From JOPF136 sp963773835 (lineage in GTDB: Bacteria > Acidobacteriota > Terriglobia > Acidiferrales > UBA7541), in NCBI GenBank assembly GCA_963773835.1, contig CAVZCQ010000001.1, positions 806,001 through 870,000 of the forward strand: a DNA stretch of 64,000 nucleotides. The letters are read 5' to 3'. Positions 34,613 to 43,797 of the stretch are shown piece by piece (the stretch's first letter is position 1; the number at the start of each line of letters is the position of its first letter). Below the pieces are notes generated by a model, which saw nothing but the letters and a program-made list of their open reading frames with translations, ran no database searches and had not been told where the DNA came from. Position numbers and translations under genes: made by a program.

Positions 34613-35080
34613 CTATCGGCTGGCCATCACCAGATGGGAAAACCACACGACCAGAATGCCGTAGTACACCGCCACCATGCCGGCAACAACGCCTATGGTT
34701 CTCCACGCATGCCGGAACCCCCACCGCGCCTGCCACCAGCGGTAGACGCAGGTCCCCAGCATCACGAGCGAGATCAGCATCGTCAACGCGCCGATCAGAT
34801 TTGCGGGGTAGTCCGGCCGCCGGAATTCTGCCACGCGCTCCACTTGCCGGAGGATTCCCCCCAGGTTGCTCGCACTGATGAGCAGGATCCAGGCCGCCGG
34901 CGCCGCTATGCCCAGCACGTACGCCCACTCCTCCTCTTCATACTTCAGCAGGAAAAGCAGGACCATGTAGATGCACGACTCGTAGACGTGCAGCAGGAAA
35001 AACTGTGGGTCGAACCGGCTTAAGGCCAGAAACGAAGCAATCGCCGCTACTGCCAACGTTGCAATTCCTCGGTGCGCCAT
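34613..35080 (-). CDS. Integral membrane protein, unknown function (155 aa)
   Basis: 155 residues with four likely membrane segments: GIATLAVAAIASFLAL, VYESCIYMVLLFLL, WAYVLGIAAPAAWILLISA, LIGALTMLISLVMLGTCVY, and a fifth IGVVAGMVAVYYGILVVWFSHL. Short charged loops (KYEEEEW, RQVERVAEFRRPD) lie between. The family is not recognised. GGAGGGG just upstream supports the start at 35080. It is convergent with the kinase gene and divergent from tonB. Confidence 0.7.
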   Translation of the reverse strand: MAHRGIATLAVAAIASFLALSRFDPQFFLLHVYESCIYMVLLFLLKYEEEEWAYVLGIAAPAAWILLISASNLGGILRQVERVAEFRRPDYPANLIGALTMLISLVMLGTCVYRWWQARWGFRHAWRTIGVVAGMVAVYYGILVVWFSHLVMASR

Positions 35081-35222
35081 TGGCCCCTCCCTCGCCCGCA
35101 GGACGCGCCACCGGCGCCAGGAGGCTTCGCGCCGTGATTTCCCAGACCCGCCTACGCTCCCGTCCGTCGGGCTCTTGCTCTTCTCTTCGACTAATCATTC
35201 TAGCAATGCGCCGTCCCGCGCT

Positions 35223-35236
35223 GTGACCAAGGTCAC
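35223..35236. promoter_or_regulatory. Inverted repeat GTGACC-AA-GGTCAC upstream of tonB
   Basis: A six-base perfect inverted repeat with a two-base centre, between the divergent membrane-protein and TonB genes, 80 bases before the TonB start. The size and symmetry fit a dimeric regulator's operator; the regulator is unknown. Confidence 0.35.
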
Positions 35237-35316
35237 GGGCTCCTGTGGCGCCCTTCACAGCGCTCCGCGCATCACCCCCGCACAATAGTCTGTGTCCAGA
35301 ATGGGGAGGTGCAGAG

Positions 35317-36279
35317 ATGTCGCCAGCCCCCAGCGCTACCCACATCGAAGAAACGCCAGCCGACACCAGGTCCAGCCAACTCGAGGTCTTGCCGGGCCCT
35401 CCGCGCGGCCCCGATCAGCCTCCGCCGCAGACGAGCGCGCCCGAGTCTCCTCGCTTCTCTGAACCCCGGTCTGGCCCGGACGGCTCGTCGAAGACCGGCA
35501 AGGCGCGCCCTCGGCCTGAACTGTTGTACGGCTCGCTGCTGGACTTCAGTTCGACGCGCCCCCGCCGCGCCACTCGGCAATTCTTCGCTTCGATTTTCAC
35601 CCATGCGCTCATCATTGCGATTTTGACTTTGATTCCCTTCGCCTTCACGGAATCGATCGACTTGACACAGTTTACGCGCACGCAACTCGTCGCTCCCCCT
35701 CCTCCGCCGCCCCCGCCTCCTCCACCAGCCCAAATGGCGGATCATCTGCGACCGGTTCCAAAACGAGTCCTATCGGTGGGAGGGAAGCTGCTGGCGCCTA
35801 CCGTCATCCCTGAAAATGTCGCCATGCTCCATGAAAAGCCTCTTCCTCCCGAGATTGACGCAACCGGCGGAATGCCTGGCGGAGTTCCGGGCGGAGTCCC
35901 CGGCGGCCAAATCGGAGGCGTCCTCGGCTCGATCCTCACCGGTGGCCAGCAGAATTATCTCCCTCAGCTCGCGCCGCCCCCTAAACCCATGGCGCCGGTG
36001 CGCGTCGGCGGACGCGTCAAGGAACCGCGCAAACTCTACGCCCCTGCGCCCGCCTATCCCGTCCTCGCCAGGCAAGCGCGCGTGGAAGGTATAGTAGTAA
36101 TTGAAGCTATAATCAACGTAAATGGCGAAGTAGTTGAAGCAAGGGTTGTCTCGGGCCCCGCGCTTCTCATGCAAGCTGCTTTGGATGCGGTCCGGCAGTG
36201 GAAGTTTGAGCCTACTTATCTGAACGAACAGCCCGTGCCGGTGGACCTGATCGTTAAGGTCGAGTTCCACCTCACCTGA
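35317..36279 (+). CDS. TonB-family energy transducer
   Basis: 320 residues from ATG 35317 (GGGAGGTG six bases upstream). An unusually long cytoplasmic, Pro/Ser-rich N-terminus (about 95 residues) precedes the single membrane segment FFASIFTHALIIAILTLIPFAF. A polyproline stretch, then a Gly-rich GGMPGGVPGGVPGGQIGG spacer, leads to the TonB C-terminal domain: YAPAPAYPVLARQARVEGIVVIEA, VVSGPALLMQAALDAVRQWKF and LIVKVEFHL. TonB couples the proton motive force to outer-membrane receptors, which indicates a two-membrane envelope. ExbB/ExbD are not in the window. Confidence 0.9.
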   Translation: MSPAPSATHIEETPADTRSSQLEVLPGPPRGPDQPPPQTSAPESPRFSEPRSGPDGSSKTGKARPRPELLYGSLLDFSSTRPRRATRQFFASIFTHALIIAILTLIPFAFTESIDLTQFTRTQLVAPPPPPPPPPPPAQMADHLRPVPKRVLSVGGKLLAPTVIPENVAMLHEKPLPPEIDATGGMPGGVPGGVPGGQIGGVLGSILTGGQQNYLPQLAPPPKPMAPVRVGGRVKEPRKLYAPAPAYPVLARQARVEGIVVIEAIINVNGEVVEARVVSGPALLMQAALDAVRQWKFEPTYLNEQPVPVDLIVKVEFHLT

Positions 36280-36359
36280 TACCCCGGAAGACCAGAAACG
36301 CCAAGCGCGCGTCTTCCCACCCCCGGCCGAGTTCCGGGCGCGTCACGCTTGCGGGTATT

Positions 36360-37865
36360 TCATGCGAATCCGTCCGGCTGGGTTTCCGCGCCGGTCCACA
36401 CCCGGAGGTCCACAAACTGCCGTCCCGCTTCCAGCGCCTTGCGGTTCGTTTCCAGCAACTCCACCTTCTTGACCTTCTCTTCGATTGCCCGCAGCGCTGT
36501 TTCTGTGGCTAGGCATCCCGTTTCTTCCAGCAGCGCGCCCAGCAACACCATATTCGCCGCTTTCGTCGAACCCAGCCTGTCCGCAATCTCCGATGCGGGG
36601 ATGCACACCACGCGCGCATCCGGCGCTGCGAAGTCCTGCGGCAGAGCCTCCCGGTTGTAGAGGATCAGTCCCTGCGGCGCCACCTGCGGCGCAAACTTGC
36701 GTAGCGAAATCTCGTTCATCGCAATCAGCACGTCCGGGTGCGACACGAGCGGCGACCCGATGCGTTCCTTCGACAGGCACACGTGGCAATGCGCGCTGCC
36801 CGACCGCATCTCCGGCCCGTACGACGGCAGCCAGCTTACCTCCAGCCCTTCGCGCAATCCCATTTCCGCCAGCAATTGTCCCAGCAGCAGCGCGCCTTGG
36901 CCGCCGCTGCCGGCAACTTTCACCATCAGCGTATGGAACGAATGCGACGGCTGCGCCTCGGATGTGGCACGGCCTTCCTCCGGTGCTTCGATTTCCAGCA
37001 CCTCCGCCACCGGACGCACCTTCGGCCCGCCATTGGGCAGCGGCTCCGGTTTGCGGTCGCGAAACACGTTGAGCGGAAACACCGGGATCATTTTTTCCGC
37101 CACCCAGTTGCGCGCCTCCACCGCATCCAGGCCCCAGATCGTCGGGCACGGCGACAGGATTTCGACAAACGCGAAGCCCGCGTTGTCGCGCTGAATTTCC
37201 AGCGCCTTCCGGATGGCCCGCCGCGCCTTCATGATGTTTTTGTTGTCCGAAAGCGCCACGCGCTCGATGTACACGGGCGCTTCCAGTGTGGCCAGCAGTT
37301 CGCACATGCGGATGGGATAGCCTTCGTTGGCCGGACGCCGTCCCCACGGCGTCGTGGTGCTCTTCTGGCCTACGAGCGTGGTCGGCGCCATCTGCCCGCC
37401 GGTCATCCCGTAGATGGCGTTGTTCACGAAAATCACGCAAATTTTCTCGCCGCGGTTCGCGGCGTGCACGATCTCGGCAGTGCCAATCGCCGCCAGGTCG
37501 CCGTCGCCCTGGTAGGAGATCACCACCTGCTCCGGACAGGCTCGCTTGATTCCCGTGGCCGCGGCCGGCGCGCGTCCGTGCGCCACCTGCACGTTGCCCA
37601 CGTCAAAATAGTAATAGGCAAAAACCGCGCACCCCACCGGGCTCACCAGGATGGTCTTGTCCTGCAGCGACAATTCTTCCAGGGCTTCGGCCACCAGCTT
37701 GTGCACAATTCCGTGCCCGCACCCCGGGCAGTAGTGGGTTTGCTGCTTCAGGTCCGATTTGCGCTCGTACACCCGATAAAACACCGGCGACTTCTCGTGC
37801 AACACCTCGAACTCGTTCGGCGCGGCTTCGTTATCCGCAACGGCCACTCCCGCTTCTTCTCTCAT
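36360..37865 (-). CDS. 2-oxoacid:ferredoxin oxidoreductase, fused beta and gamma subunits
   Basis: 501 residues. The first part (about 25-285) is the thiamine-diphosphate beta subunit: YCPGCGHGIVHK, then GDGDLAAIGTAEIVHAANRG and VIFVNNAIYGMTGGQ. After a linker rich in Pro/Glu, residues about 315-495 form the gamma subunit: VKVAGSGGQGALLLGQLLAEMG, SYGPEMRSGSAHCHV, LIAMNEISL. In most systems these are separate chains (KorB and KorC, or VorA and VorC). It is the last gene of the operon, 12 bases after the alpha gene. The reaction is CoA-dependent oxidation of a 2-oxoacid with reduced ferredoxin; 2-oxoglutarate or a branched-chain oxoacid is likely. Confidence 0.92.
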   Translation of the reverse strand: MREEAGVAVADNEAAPNEFEVLHEKSPVFYRVYERKSDLKQQTHYCPGCGHGIVHKLVAEALEELSLQDKTILVSPVGCAVFAYYYFDVGNVQVAHGRAPAAATGIKRACPEQVVISYQGDGDLAAIGTAEIVHAANRGEKICVIFVNNAIYGMTGGQMAPTTLVGQKSTTTPWGRRPANEGYPIRMCELLATLEAPVYIERVALSDNKNIMKARRAIRKALEIQRDNAGFAFVEILSPCPTIWGLDAVEARNWVAEKMIPVFPLNVFRDRKPEPLPNGGPKVRPVAEVLEIEAPEEGRATSEAQPSHSFHTLMVKVAGSGGQGALLLGQLLAEMGLREGLEVSWLPSYGPEMRSGSAHCHVCLSKERIGSPLVSHPDVLIAMNEISLRKFAPQVAPQGLILYNREALPQDFAAPDARVVCIPASEIADRLGSTKAANMVLLGALLEETGCLATETALRAIEEKVKKVELLETNRKALEAGRQFVDLRVWTGAETQPDGFA

Positions 37866-37877
37866 GGCTATCCTCCC

Positions 37878-38930
37878 TCACGCCGCAACCGGCGTTCGCG
37901 CCGCGAACCGCGCATGCACTTCTTCCACCGTGGGCACGTTGCCTCCCACGCGTCCGTAAAATTCCACCGGCAATTTACCGTCGAGAGCCAGCCGCACGTC
38001 CTCGAGCATTTGCCCGTTGCTCAGCTCCACCACCAGCACCCTCTCCGCGCGCGCCGCCGCAGCCGCCAGAGCCTTTCCCGGAAATGGCCACAGCGTGATC
38101 GGCCGGAACAGCCCCACCCGCTGGCCTTCCTTCCGCGCCTTCTCCGCTGCCGAGCGCAGCACCCGCGACACGATTCCGTAACCCACCAGCAGAACTTCCG
38201 CGTCCTCCGCTTCGTAAAGTTCGTGCCGGGGTTCTTCCCGCTCCGCCCGCGCATACTTCTCTTCCATCTGTCGCTGGTGCGCTTCCAGCACATCCGATTC
38301 CAGGAAAATGGAAGTGATCAGGTTTTTCCTGGTCGCCGCAGTGCCTCGCACTGCCCACGGTTTTTCCGGAAGCACTGCCTTCCGCTCCTCCAGCTCCACC
38401 GGTTCCACCATTTGTCCCACAAAGCCGTCGCACAGCACGATCGCCGGATTGCGGTACCGGTCCGCCAACTCGAACGCCAGCATCGTCAGTTCCGCCATTT
38501 CTTTCACCGATGCCGGCGCCACTACGAGGTTCCTGTAGTTTCCGTGGCCTCCGCCTTTCACCATGGCGAAATAATCGCTCTGCTCCGGCGCGATATTTCC
38601 CAATCCCGGCCCGCCGCGCATCACGTCCACGATCACGCACGGCAGTTCGGAGCCTGCCAGATAAGAGATTCCTTCCTGCATCAGGCTGAGCCCGGGCCCG
38701 GACGAGCCGGTCAACACGCGCACTCCCGCCGCTGCCGCCCCATACACCATGTTGATTGCCGCCACTTCGCTTTCCGCCTGGAGAAACGTTCCTCCCACCT
38801 GTGGCAGCAGCGAGGCTGCGGTCTCTGCAATCTCGCTCGCTGGCGTGATGGGATAGCCGTAATATGCGCGACATCCTGCCAGGATGGCGCCTTTGATCAC
38901 CGCCACATTGCCTTTACAGAGCTGTCGCAT
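37878..38930 (-). CDS. 2-oxoacid:ferredoxin oxidoreductase alpha subunit (KorA/VorB-like)
   Basis: 350 residues from ATG 38930. GYPITPASEIAE, FLQAESEVAAINMVYGAAAAGVRVLTGSSGPGLSLM and PGLGNIAPEQSDYF are the alpha-subunit pyrimidine-binding and CoA-domain signatures. The start overlaps the ferredoxin gene by 17 bases, so the two are translated in coupled fashion. Order delta-alpha-beta/gamma matches korDAB(C) operons. Confidence 0.93.
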   Translation of the reverse strand: MRQLCKGNVAVIKGAILAGCRAYYGYPITPASEIAETAASLLPQVGGTFLQAESEVAAINMVYGAAAAGVRVLTGSSGPGLSLMQEGISYLAGSELPCVIVDVMRGGPGLGNIAPEQSDYFAMVKGGGHGNYRNLVVAPASVKEMAELTMLAFELADRYRNPAIVLCDGFVGQMVEPVELEERKAVLPEKPWAVRGTAATRKNLITSIFLESDVLEAHQRQMEEKYARAEREEPRHELYEAEDAEVLLVGYGIVSRVLRSAAEKARKEGQRVGLFRPITLWPFPGKALAAAAARAERVLVVELSNGQMLEDVRLALDGKLPVEFYGRVGGNVPTVEEVHARFAARTPVAA

Positions 38931-39195
38931 ATGCGCCCCCTGGCTGCCGTCCCGCCGCGGCCTTCGCGGGCGCGGCACGCCGGTACACCACGATCGCGCC
39001 CGGCTCGGGACAGCAGTAGAAGCAGATGCCGCATCCCGTGCAGTCCCGTCCTGTGTAACTCGCGGGATGCACGCCGTACGCGCTCAGCACCGGGGCCAGG
39101 AACAGGCATTTCGGCGGGCATGAGGCCACGCATAGTCCGCATCCCTTGCATTCGTCCACATGGATAAACACTTTTCCGGAAGCCTGTGCGGGCAT
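38914..39195 (-). CDS. Ferredoxin-type delta subunit, two [4Fe-4S] clusters (KorD/VorD-like)
   Basis: 93 residues from ATG 39195 (GAGGTG upstream). Two cluster motifs are seen: CKGCGLCVASCP and CTGCGICFYCCP, the second with an extra adjacent Cys. It would pass electrons from the thiamine enzyme to ferredoxin. The start lies two bases after the CoA-transferase stop and the end overlaps the alpha gene. Confidence 0.92.
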   Translation of the reverse strand: MPAQASGKVFIHVDECKGCGLCVASCPPKCLFLAPVLSAYGVHPASYTGRDCTGCGICFYCCPEPGAIVVYRRAAPAKAAAGRQPGGAYATAL

Positions 39196-39197
39196 AA

Positions 39198-40529
39198 TCA
39201 CCTCGCTACTGAAGCCGGTTCCCGCTGCGCGTGCCTGAGCCATTTGGTCCGTTCGCAATACTCATAGAGCTCGTCGCGGAAATCCGGATGGGCGATCTCG
39301 ATGAGCGCTTTCGCCCGCTCGCGGATGGACTTCCCGTGCAGGTAGGCCACTCCGTATTCCGTCACCACGTAGTGAATCAGTCCTCGCGTGGTCACCACGC
39401 CCGATCCGGGAGTCAGCGTGGCCACGATGCGCGATAGCGATCCGCTTTTCGCCGTCGACGACAGGGCGATGATCGGCTTCCCGCCTTTCGAGTCTGCCGC
39501 CCCCCGCAGGAAATCCACCTGCCCGCCGATTCCGCTGTAGAAGTACGACCCCAGGGAATCCGAGCACACCTGGCCGGTCAGATCGATCTGCAGCGCCGAA
39601 TTGATCGCCACCATGTTGTCGTTCTGCGCGATCACCAGGGGATCGTTCGCGTAAGCGCACGGCCGGAATTCGAATGCCGGATTGTTGTCCACGTAATTGA
39701 ACAGCCTCTTCGTTCCCAGCACGAAGCTCAGAATGATTTTCCGCGGCTTGTAGGTCTTCCGCGCTCCGGTAATCACGCCCCCCTCGATCAGCGGAATCAC
39801 GCTATCGGACACCAGTTCGGTGTGCACGCCCAGGTCTTTCCGGTCCATCAGGAATGGCAGTACGGCGCTGGGGATCCCGCCGATGCCCGTTTGCAGCACC
39901 GCGCCATCATCGATCAATCCCGCCACGTTCCGCGCGATGTCCACCTGCAAGCCGGAGATCTCCCCCTCCGGCAGTTCGCACAGCGGCCGGGAAGATTCCA
40001 CGAACAAATGAATCTGGCCGACGTGCAGGAAGCTGTCGCCGTACGTCCGCGGCATCTGGTCGTTCACCTGCGCGATCACCAGACGAGCGCATTTCGCCGC
40101 CGTCAGCGTGGTGTCGATGCCCACCCCCAGGCTGCAGAAGCCGTGGGCATCGGGAGGCGATACCTGGATCAGGGCCACGTCCAGCGGAATGGCGCCGCTT
40201 TCGAACAGCTCTTCCACCTCGCTTAAGTAAATGGGTGTGTAGTCCGCGCGGCCGTCGTTCACGGCCTCGCGCACGTTTGCGCCGATGAAGAACGCGTTGT
40301 GCCGGAAGTGGCCCTCCATCTCCGGTTTTACGTAATCTGCGCAGCCCAGGGTCAGAAGGTGCAACACTTCCACGTCGGTGACGTGCGGCGCCCGCTCCAG
40401 CAGCGCCTCCACCAGCGTTTCCGGCTCGGCGCATCCCGGCTGGATGTACACGCGCATCCCGGACCGGACCGCGCGCAGCGCCTCTCCGGGCAGCCTTAGT
40501 TTGTTTCGGTAATCTTGTTCCCAGGACAT
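39198..40529 (-). CDS. Acetyl-CoA hydrolase/4-hydroxybutyrate-type CoA-transferase
   Basis: 443 residues from ATG 40529 (AAGGAGGAG upstream). Family I CoA-transferase of the Ach1/AbfT type: QPGCAEPETLVEALLERA, GFCSLGVGIDTTLTAAK, the glycine-rich loop LQTGIGGIPSAVL, the catalytic glutamate region GVHTELVSDSVIPLIEGG, and TEYGVAYLHGKSIRERA. It moves CoA between acyl-CoA and acetate or similar acids. It sits between malic enzyme-phosphotransacetylase and the ferredoxin subunit, so acetyl-CoA/acetate turnover is a likely role. The precise acyl donor is unknown. Confidence 0.88.
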   Translation of the reverse strand: MSWEQDYRNKLRLPGEALRAVRSGMRVYIQPGCAEPETLVEALLERAPHVTDVEVLHLLTLGCADYVKPEMEGHFRHNAFFIGANVREAVNDGRADYTPIYLSEVEELFESGAIPLDVALIQVSPPDAHGFCSLGVGIDTTLTAAKCARLVIAQVNDQMPRTYGDSFLHVGQIHLFVESSRPLCELPEGEISGLQVDIARNVAGLIDDGAVLQTGIGGIPSAVLPFLMDRKDLGVHTELVSDSVIPLIEGGVITGARKTYKPRKIILSFVLGTKRLFNYVDNNPAFEFRPCAYANDPLVIAQNDNMVAINSALQIDLTGQVCSDSLGSYFYSGIGGQVDFLRGAADSKGGKPIIALSSTAKSGSLSRIVATLTPGSGVVTTRGLIHYVVTEYGVAYLHGKSIRERAKALIEIAHPDFRDELYEYCERTKWLRHAQREPASVAR

Positions 40530-40596
40530 TGCTCCTCCTTCCGGTCTTCCTGCTCCGGCCCGGGGAGCTGCCTTCACGCGTCGTCCTGCCGCGCCC

Positions 40597-42900
40597 TCAG
40601 TCTGCCGCGACCGGCGCGATCTCCCTCTCCTCGACGGGCTCCGGCAGGCGGCTTTCCTGCGCGTCCACCACGGCCAGCGTCGTGATGTTGACGATGTTGT
40701 CCGTGTCCGTCCCGCGAGGCAGCACATACACGGGTTTGCTCATTCCCATCAGGATCGGCCCGATCGCTTCCGCCCCGCCCACGTGCGTCATCAGCTTGCA
40801 GGCGATGCTCGCGGATTCGAGGTCGGGGAAAATCAGCACGTTCGCTGCCCCTTGCAGCTTCGAGAACGGGTACTCCTGTTCCAGGACCTCCGGGGTCAAC
40901 GCCGTGTCCGGCATCATCTCGCCGTCCACGATCAGCAGCGGGTCCCGCTCCTTCACGATCTGCGCCGCTCGCCGCACCTTCTGCGACAGCGGATGTTCCG
41001 TGCTGCCGAAGTTGGAGAACGAAAGCAGGGCCACGCGCGGCTCCACTTCGAACCGCCGCGCCGTCTCCGCCGCGCACAGCGCGATCTCCGCCAGTTCCTC
41101 GGCCGTCGGCTCGATGTTCACGCTGCAGTCGGCCAGGAACAGCAGGTCGCCTTTGCGCGTCAGCAGCACGTACAGCCCCGACACGCGATGCACGTCTTCC
41201 CGCACCTTGATCACTTGCAGAGCCGGGCGAATCGTGTCCGGATAGTGCTGGGTCACCCCGGAGACCAGCGCATCCGCGTCCCCCAGGTGCACCATCAGTG
41301 ACCCGAACACGTTCCGGTTCTTCACCAGTTCTCGCGCCTCGGTCCGTGTCACTCCGCGGCGCTGCCGCAGCCGGTAATACTCCTCCGCGTAGTTCTCGAG
41401 CCGGTTGGACTTTTCCAAGTCCACAATGCTTATTCCTTCCAGGGAAATCCCCAGTTCCGCGGCCTTCGCGCAGATCGTCCGTTCGTTGCCCAGCAGGATG
41501 GGCCGCGCCACCTTTTCATCCACCAGCACGTGGCACGCCCGGAGAATTTTTTCATTCTCGCCTTCCGGGAACACCACGCGCTTCGGCGCCGTCTTCGCCC
41601 GAAGGGTCACGCCGCGCATGAGTTCGTGCGCCCGGCCCAGCCGCTTTTCCAGTTGCTCCCGGTACTCGTCCAGGTCCACCGGTTCCAGCGCGACTCCCGT
41701 CCGCATGGCTGCTTCCGCCACTGCGCTCGCTTCCCACACCAGCACTCGCGGGTCGAATGGCCGCGGCACAATCGAATCCCGCCCGAACCGGATTTGGTCC
41801 ACGCCGTAGGCCCGGCACACCGAGTCCGGCACGTCTTCCTTCGCCAGCGCCGCCAGCGCTCGCGTTGCCGCAAGCTTCATCTCCTCGTTGATCGCCGTTG
41901 CGTGCACGTCCAGCGCCCCGCGGAAGATGGACGGGAAGCCCAGCACGTTGTTGATCTGGTTCGGATAGTCGGAACGCCCCGTGGCCATCAGGATGTCGCT
42001 CCGCGTGGCCCGCGCCTCCTCATAGCTGATTTCCGGGTCGGGATTGGCCATCGCGAACACGATGGGGTCCTTTCCCATGCTCTTCAGCATCGCCGGAGTG
42101 AACGCGCCCTTCACCGATAGGCCCACCAGCAGGTCCGCGCCCCGCGCCACTTCCTCGAGTGTGCGCAGCTTGGTCTCCTGCGCAAACCGCTCCTTATACT
42201 TGTTCATGCCTTCGGTGCGGCCCTTATAAACCAGCCCTTTCGTGTCCACCAGGAAGATGTTCTCCCGCTTCACTCCCAGCCGGATGTAGTGCTCCGCCGT
42301 CGCTATTCCGGCAGCCCCCGCACCGTTGAACACCACCTTGATCTTCCCGATGTCCTTCCCGGTGATTTCCAGCGCATTCAGCAGCGCCGCGCCCGTGATG
42401 ATGGCCGTGCCGTGCTGGTCGTCATGGAACACCGGAATCTTCATGGTGTTCTTGAGCGTTTCTTCGATGTAAAAACATTCCGGCGCCTTGATGTCTTCCA
42501 GGTTGATTCCCCCGAAGGTGGGTTCCAGTAACTGGCACACCCGGATCACTTCGTCCGGATTTTTCGAGTCCACCTCGATGTCGTACACGTTCACGCCCGC
42601 AAACCGCTTGAACAGCACCGCTTTGCCTTCCATCACCGGCTTGCCGGCCAGCGCCCCGATATCGCCCAGCCCCAACACCGCGGTGCCATTGGTCACCACG
42701 GCCACGAGATTGGCGCGTCCCGTGTATTTGAACGCGTCGTGCGGGTTTTTCTGGATGGCCAGGCAGGGCTCGGCCACGCCCGGCGTGTAGGCCAGGCTCA
42801 AATCCCTTTGCGTGCGGCACGGCTTTGTCGGCGTGACTTCAATCTTTCCCGGTAGCGGCGCGGAGTGGTAATTCAATGCTTCCTGTTTCGTAATCGACAT
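40597..42900 (-). CDS. maeB: NADP-dependent malic enzyme with phosphotransacetylase domain (MaeB-type)
   Basis: 767 residues from ATG 42900 (GAGGAGA six bases upstream). The malic enzyme half (1 to about 430) has YTPGVAEPC, FKRFAGVNVYDIEVD, FHDDQHGTAIITGAALLNAL and nucleotide-binding FNGAGAAGIATAE. The phosphotransacetylase-like half (about 440-760) has VVFPEGENEKILRA and GMSKPVYVLPRGTDTD. It decarboxylates malate to pyruvate; in characterised MaeB proteins the second half is usually regulatory (acetyl-CoA sensing). It is the first gene of the operon. Confidence 0.95.
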   Translation of the reverse strand: MSITKQEALNYHSAPLPGKIEVTPTKPCRTQRDLSLAYTPGVAEPCLAIQKNPHDAFKYTGRANLVAVVTNGTAVLGLGDIGALAGKPVMEGKAVLFKRFAGVNVYDIEVDSKNPDEVIRVCQLLEPTFGGINLEDIKAPECFYIEETLKNTMKIPVFHDDQHGTAIITGAALLNALEITGKDIGKIKVVFNGAGAAGIATAEHYIRLGVKRENIFLVDTKGLVYKGRTEGMNKYKERFAQETKLRTLEEVARGADLLVGLSVKGAFTPAMLKSMGKDPIVFAMANPDPEISYEEARATRSDILMATGRSDYPNQINNVLGFPSIFRGALDVHATAINEEMKLAATRALAALAKEDVPDSVCRAYGVDQIRFGRDSIVPRPFDPRVLVWEASAVAEAAMRTGVALEPVDLDEYREQLEKRLGRAHELMRGVTLRAKTAPKRVVFPEGENEKILRACHVLVDEKVARPILLGNERTICAKAAELGISLEGISIVDLEKSNRLENYAEEYYRLRQRRGVTRTEARELVKNRNVFGSLMVHLGDADALVSGVTQHYPDTIRPALQVIKVREDVHRVSGLYVLLTRKGDLLFLADCSVNIEPTAEELAEIALCAAETARRFEVEPRVALLSFSNFGSTEHPLSQKVRRAAQIVKERDPLLIVDGEMMPDTALTPEVLEQEYPFSKLQGAANVLIFPDLESASIACKLMTHVGGAEAIGPILMGMSKPVYVLPRGTDTDNIVNITTLAVVDAQESRLPEPVEEREIAPVAAD

Positions 42901-43297
42901 GGCCTGTCTCCTCATTCAAATCTCGTATTTGGACTGCCCTGGATGGTTCGGATTGCTCCCGTGCCGGCCGGCATTCCAGCCCGGAACGGGCCCAGAGGGC
43001 CTGCAAATACAACGAAATCTTCCGTCACTTGCGGATGTCCATCCGGCAGAGGCGCCGCGCAGCGGCATGATTCCCTTCTTCATCCTTTTACATGCTTACT
43101 TTCCGCTCTTCGGTCCTGGGAGTCGGTGACCTTCTTCACAACCGGACGTGATTCAGGGCACATCCTCGGCCAGAGCAGCCGTTCCAGCAGGAAATCAAGC
43201 ACTTAGCGGGAAGATTAGAGCCTTCTGATTGGAATTCTCTCCGTTGGCGCGCCCCGGATCGCGGGGCCATTCGCAGCTTTCGCGCCGTGAGAGGCGA
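42901..43297. other. Intergenic region upstream of the maeB operon
   Basis: About 400 bases between two minus-strand genes. I see no gene and no family palindrome. Imperfect GC-rich repeats (GTGCCGGCCGGCAT) occur near 42960. It should contain the promoter of the maeB-korBC operon, but no clear -10/-35 pair could be picked out. Confidence 0.45.
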
Positions 43298-43645
43298 TTA
43301 CTTCGTGTCGGCCTGGACCTGTACCGCCGTCCCGTACGCCAGCACTTCCGTAACGCCCTGCATCACTTCGTTCGCGTCGTAACGCATCCAGATCACCGCA
43401 TTGGCGCCGCGCTCCGCGGCGTGCTGCATCATCAGCTCGAACGCTTCTTCGCGAGTCTTTTCGCACAACTCGGTGAACAGCGTGATGTTTCCCCCCAGGA
43501 TGGTTTGCAGAGATGCCCCGAGCGTCCCGAGGATGCTCCGCGAGCGCACCACGATTCCGCGCACCAATCCCAGATTCTTCACAATGTGGTATCCCGCCAG
43601 GTCATTGCCCGTTGTGACCATGTGTGCGTTCAGCATCGGCGACAT
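43298..43645 (-). CDS. YbjQ/UPF0145-family protein
   Basis: 115 residues from ATG 43645 (AAGGAGA five bases upstream). The family pattern HMVTTGNDLAGYHIVKNLGLVRGIVVRSRSI and AFELMMQHAAERGANAVIWMRYDANEV is clear. YbjQ proteins are small pentameric proteins of uncertain function, sometimes described as heavy-metal-binding. The long upstream extension in the same frame is not supported. The gene is close to the DHH gene, same strand. Confidence 0.88.
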   Translation of the reverse strand: MSPMLNAHMVTTGNDLAGYHIVKNLGLVRGIVVRSRSILGTLGASLQTILGGNITLFTELCEKTREEAFELMMQHAAERGANAVIWMRYDANEVMQGVTEVLAYGTAVQVQADTK

Positions 43646-43797
43646 GTGGTCTCCTTCTCCCCTGCCCCGCGCACCCTCGGCGAGCGCACGGCGATTCTGG
43701 TGCCTGGCCTGGGCCTTTGCAATGGTCAAAACGGGTGAGCTTTCAGGACGCCGCTCCGGTGAACTCCGCTGCCGCGCATTCGGGGAAGGGAAAGGAA

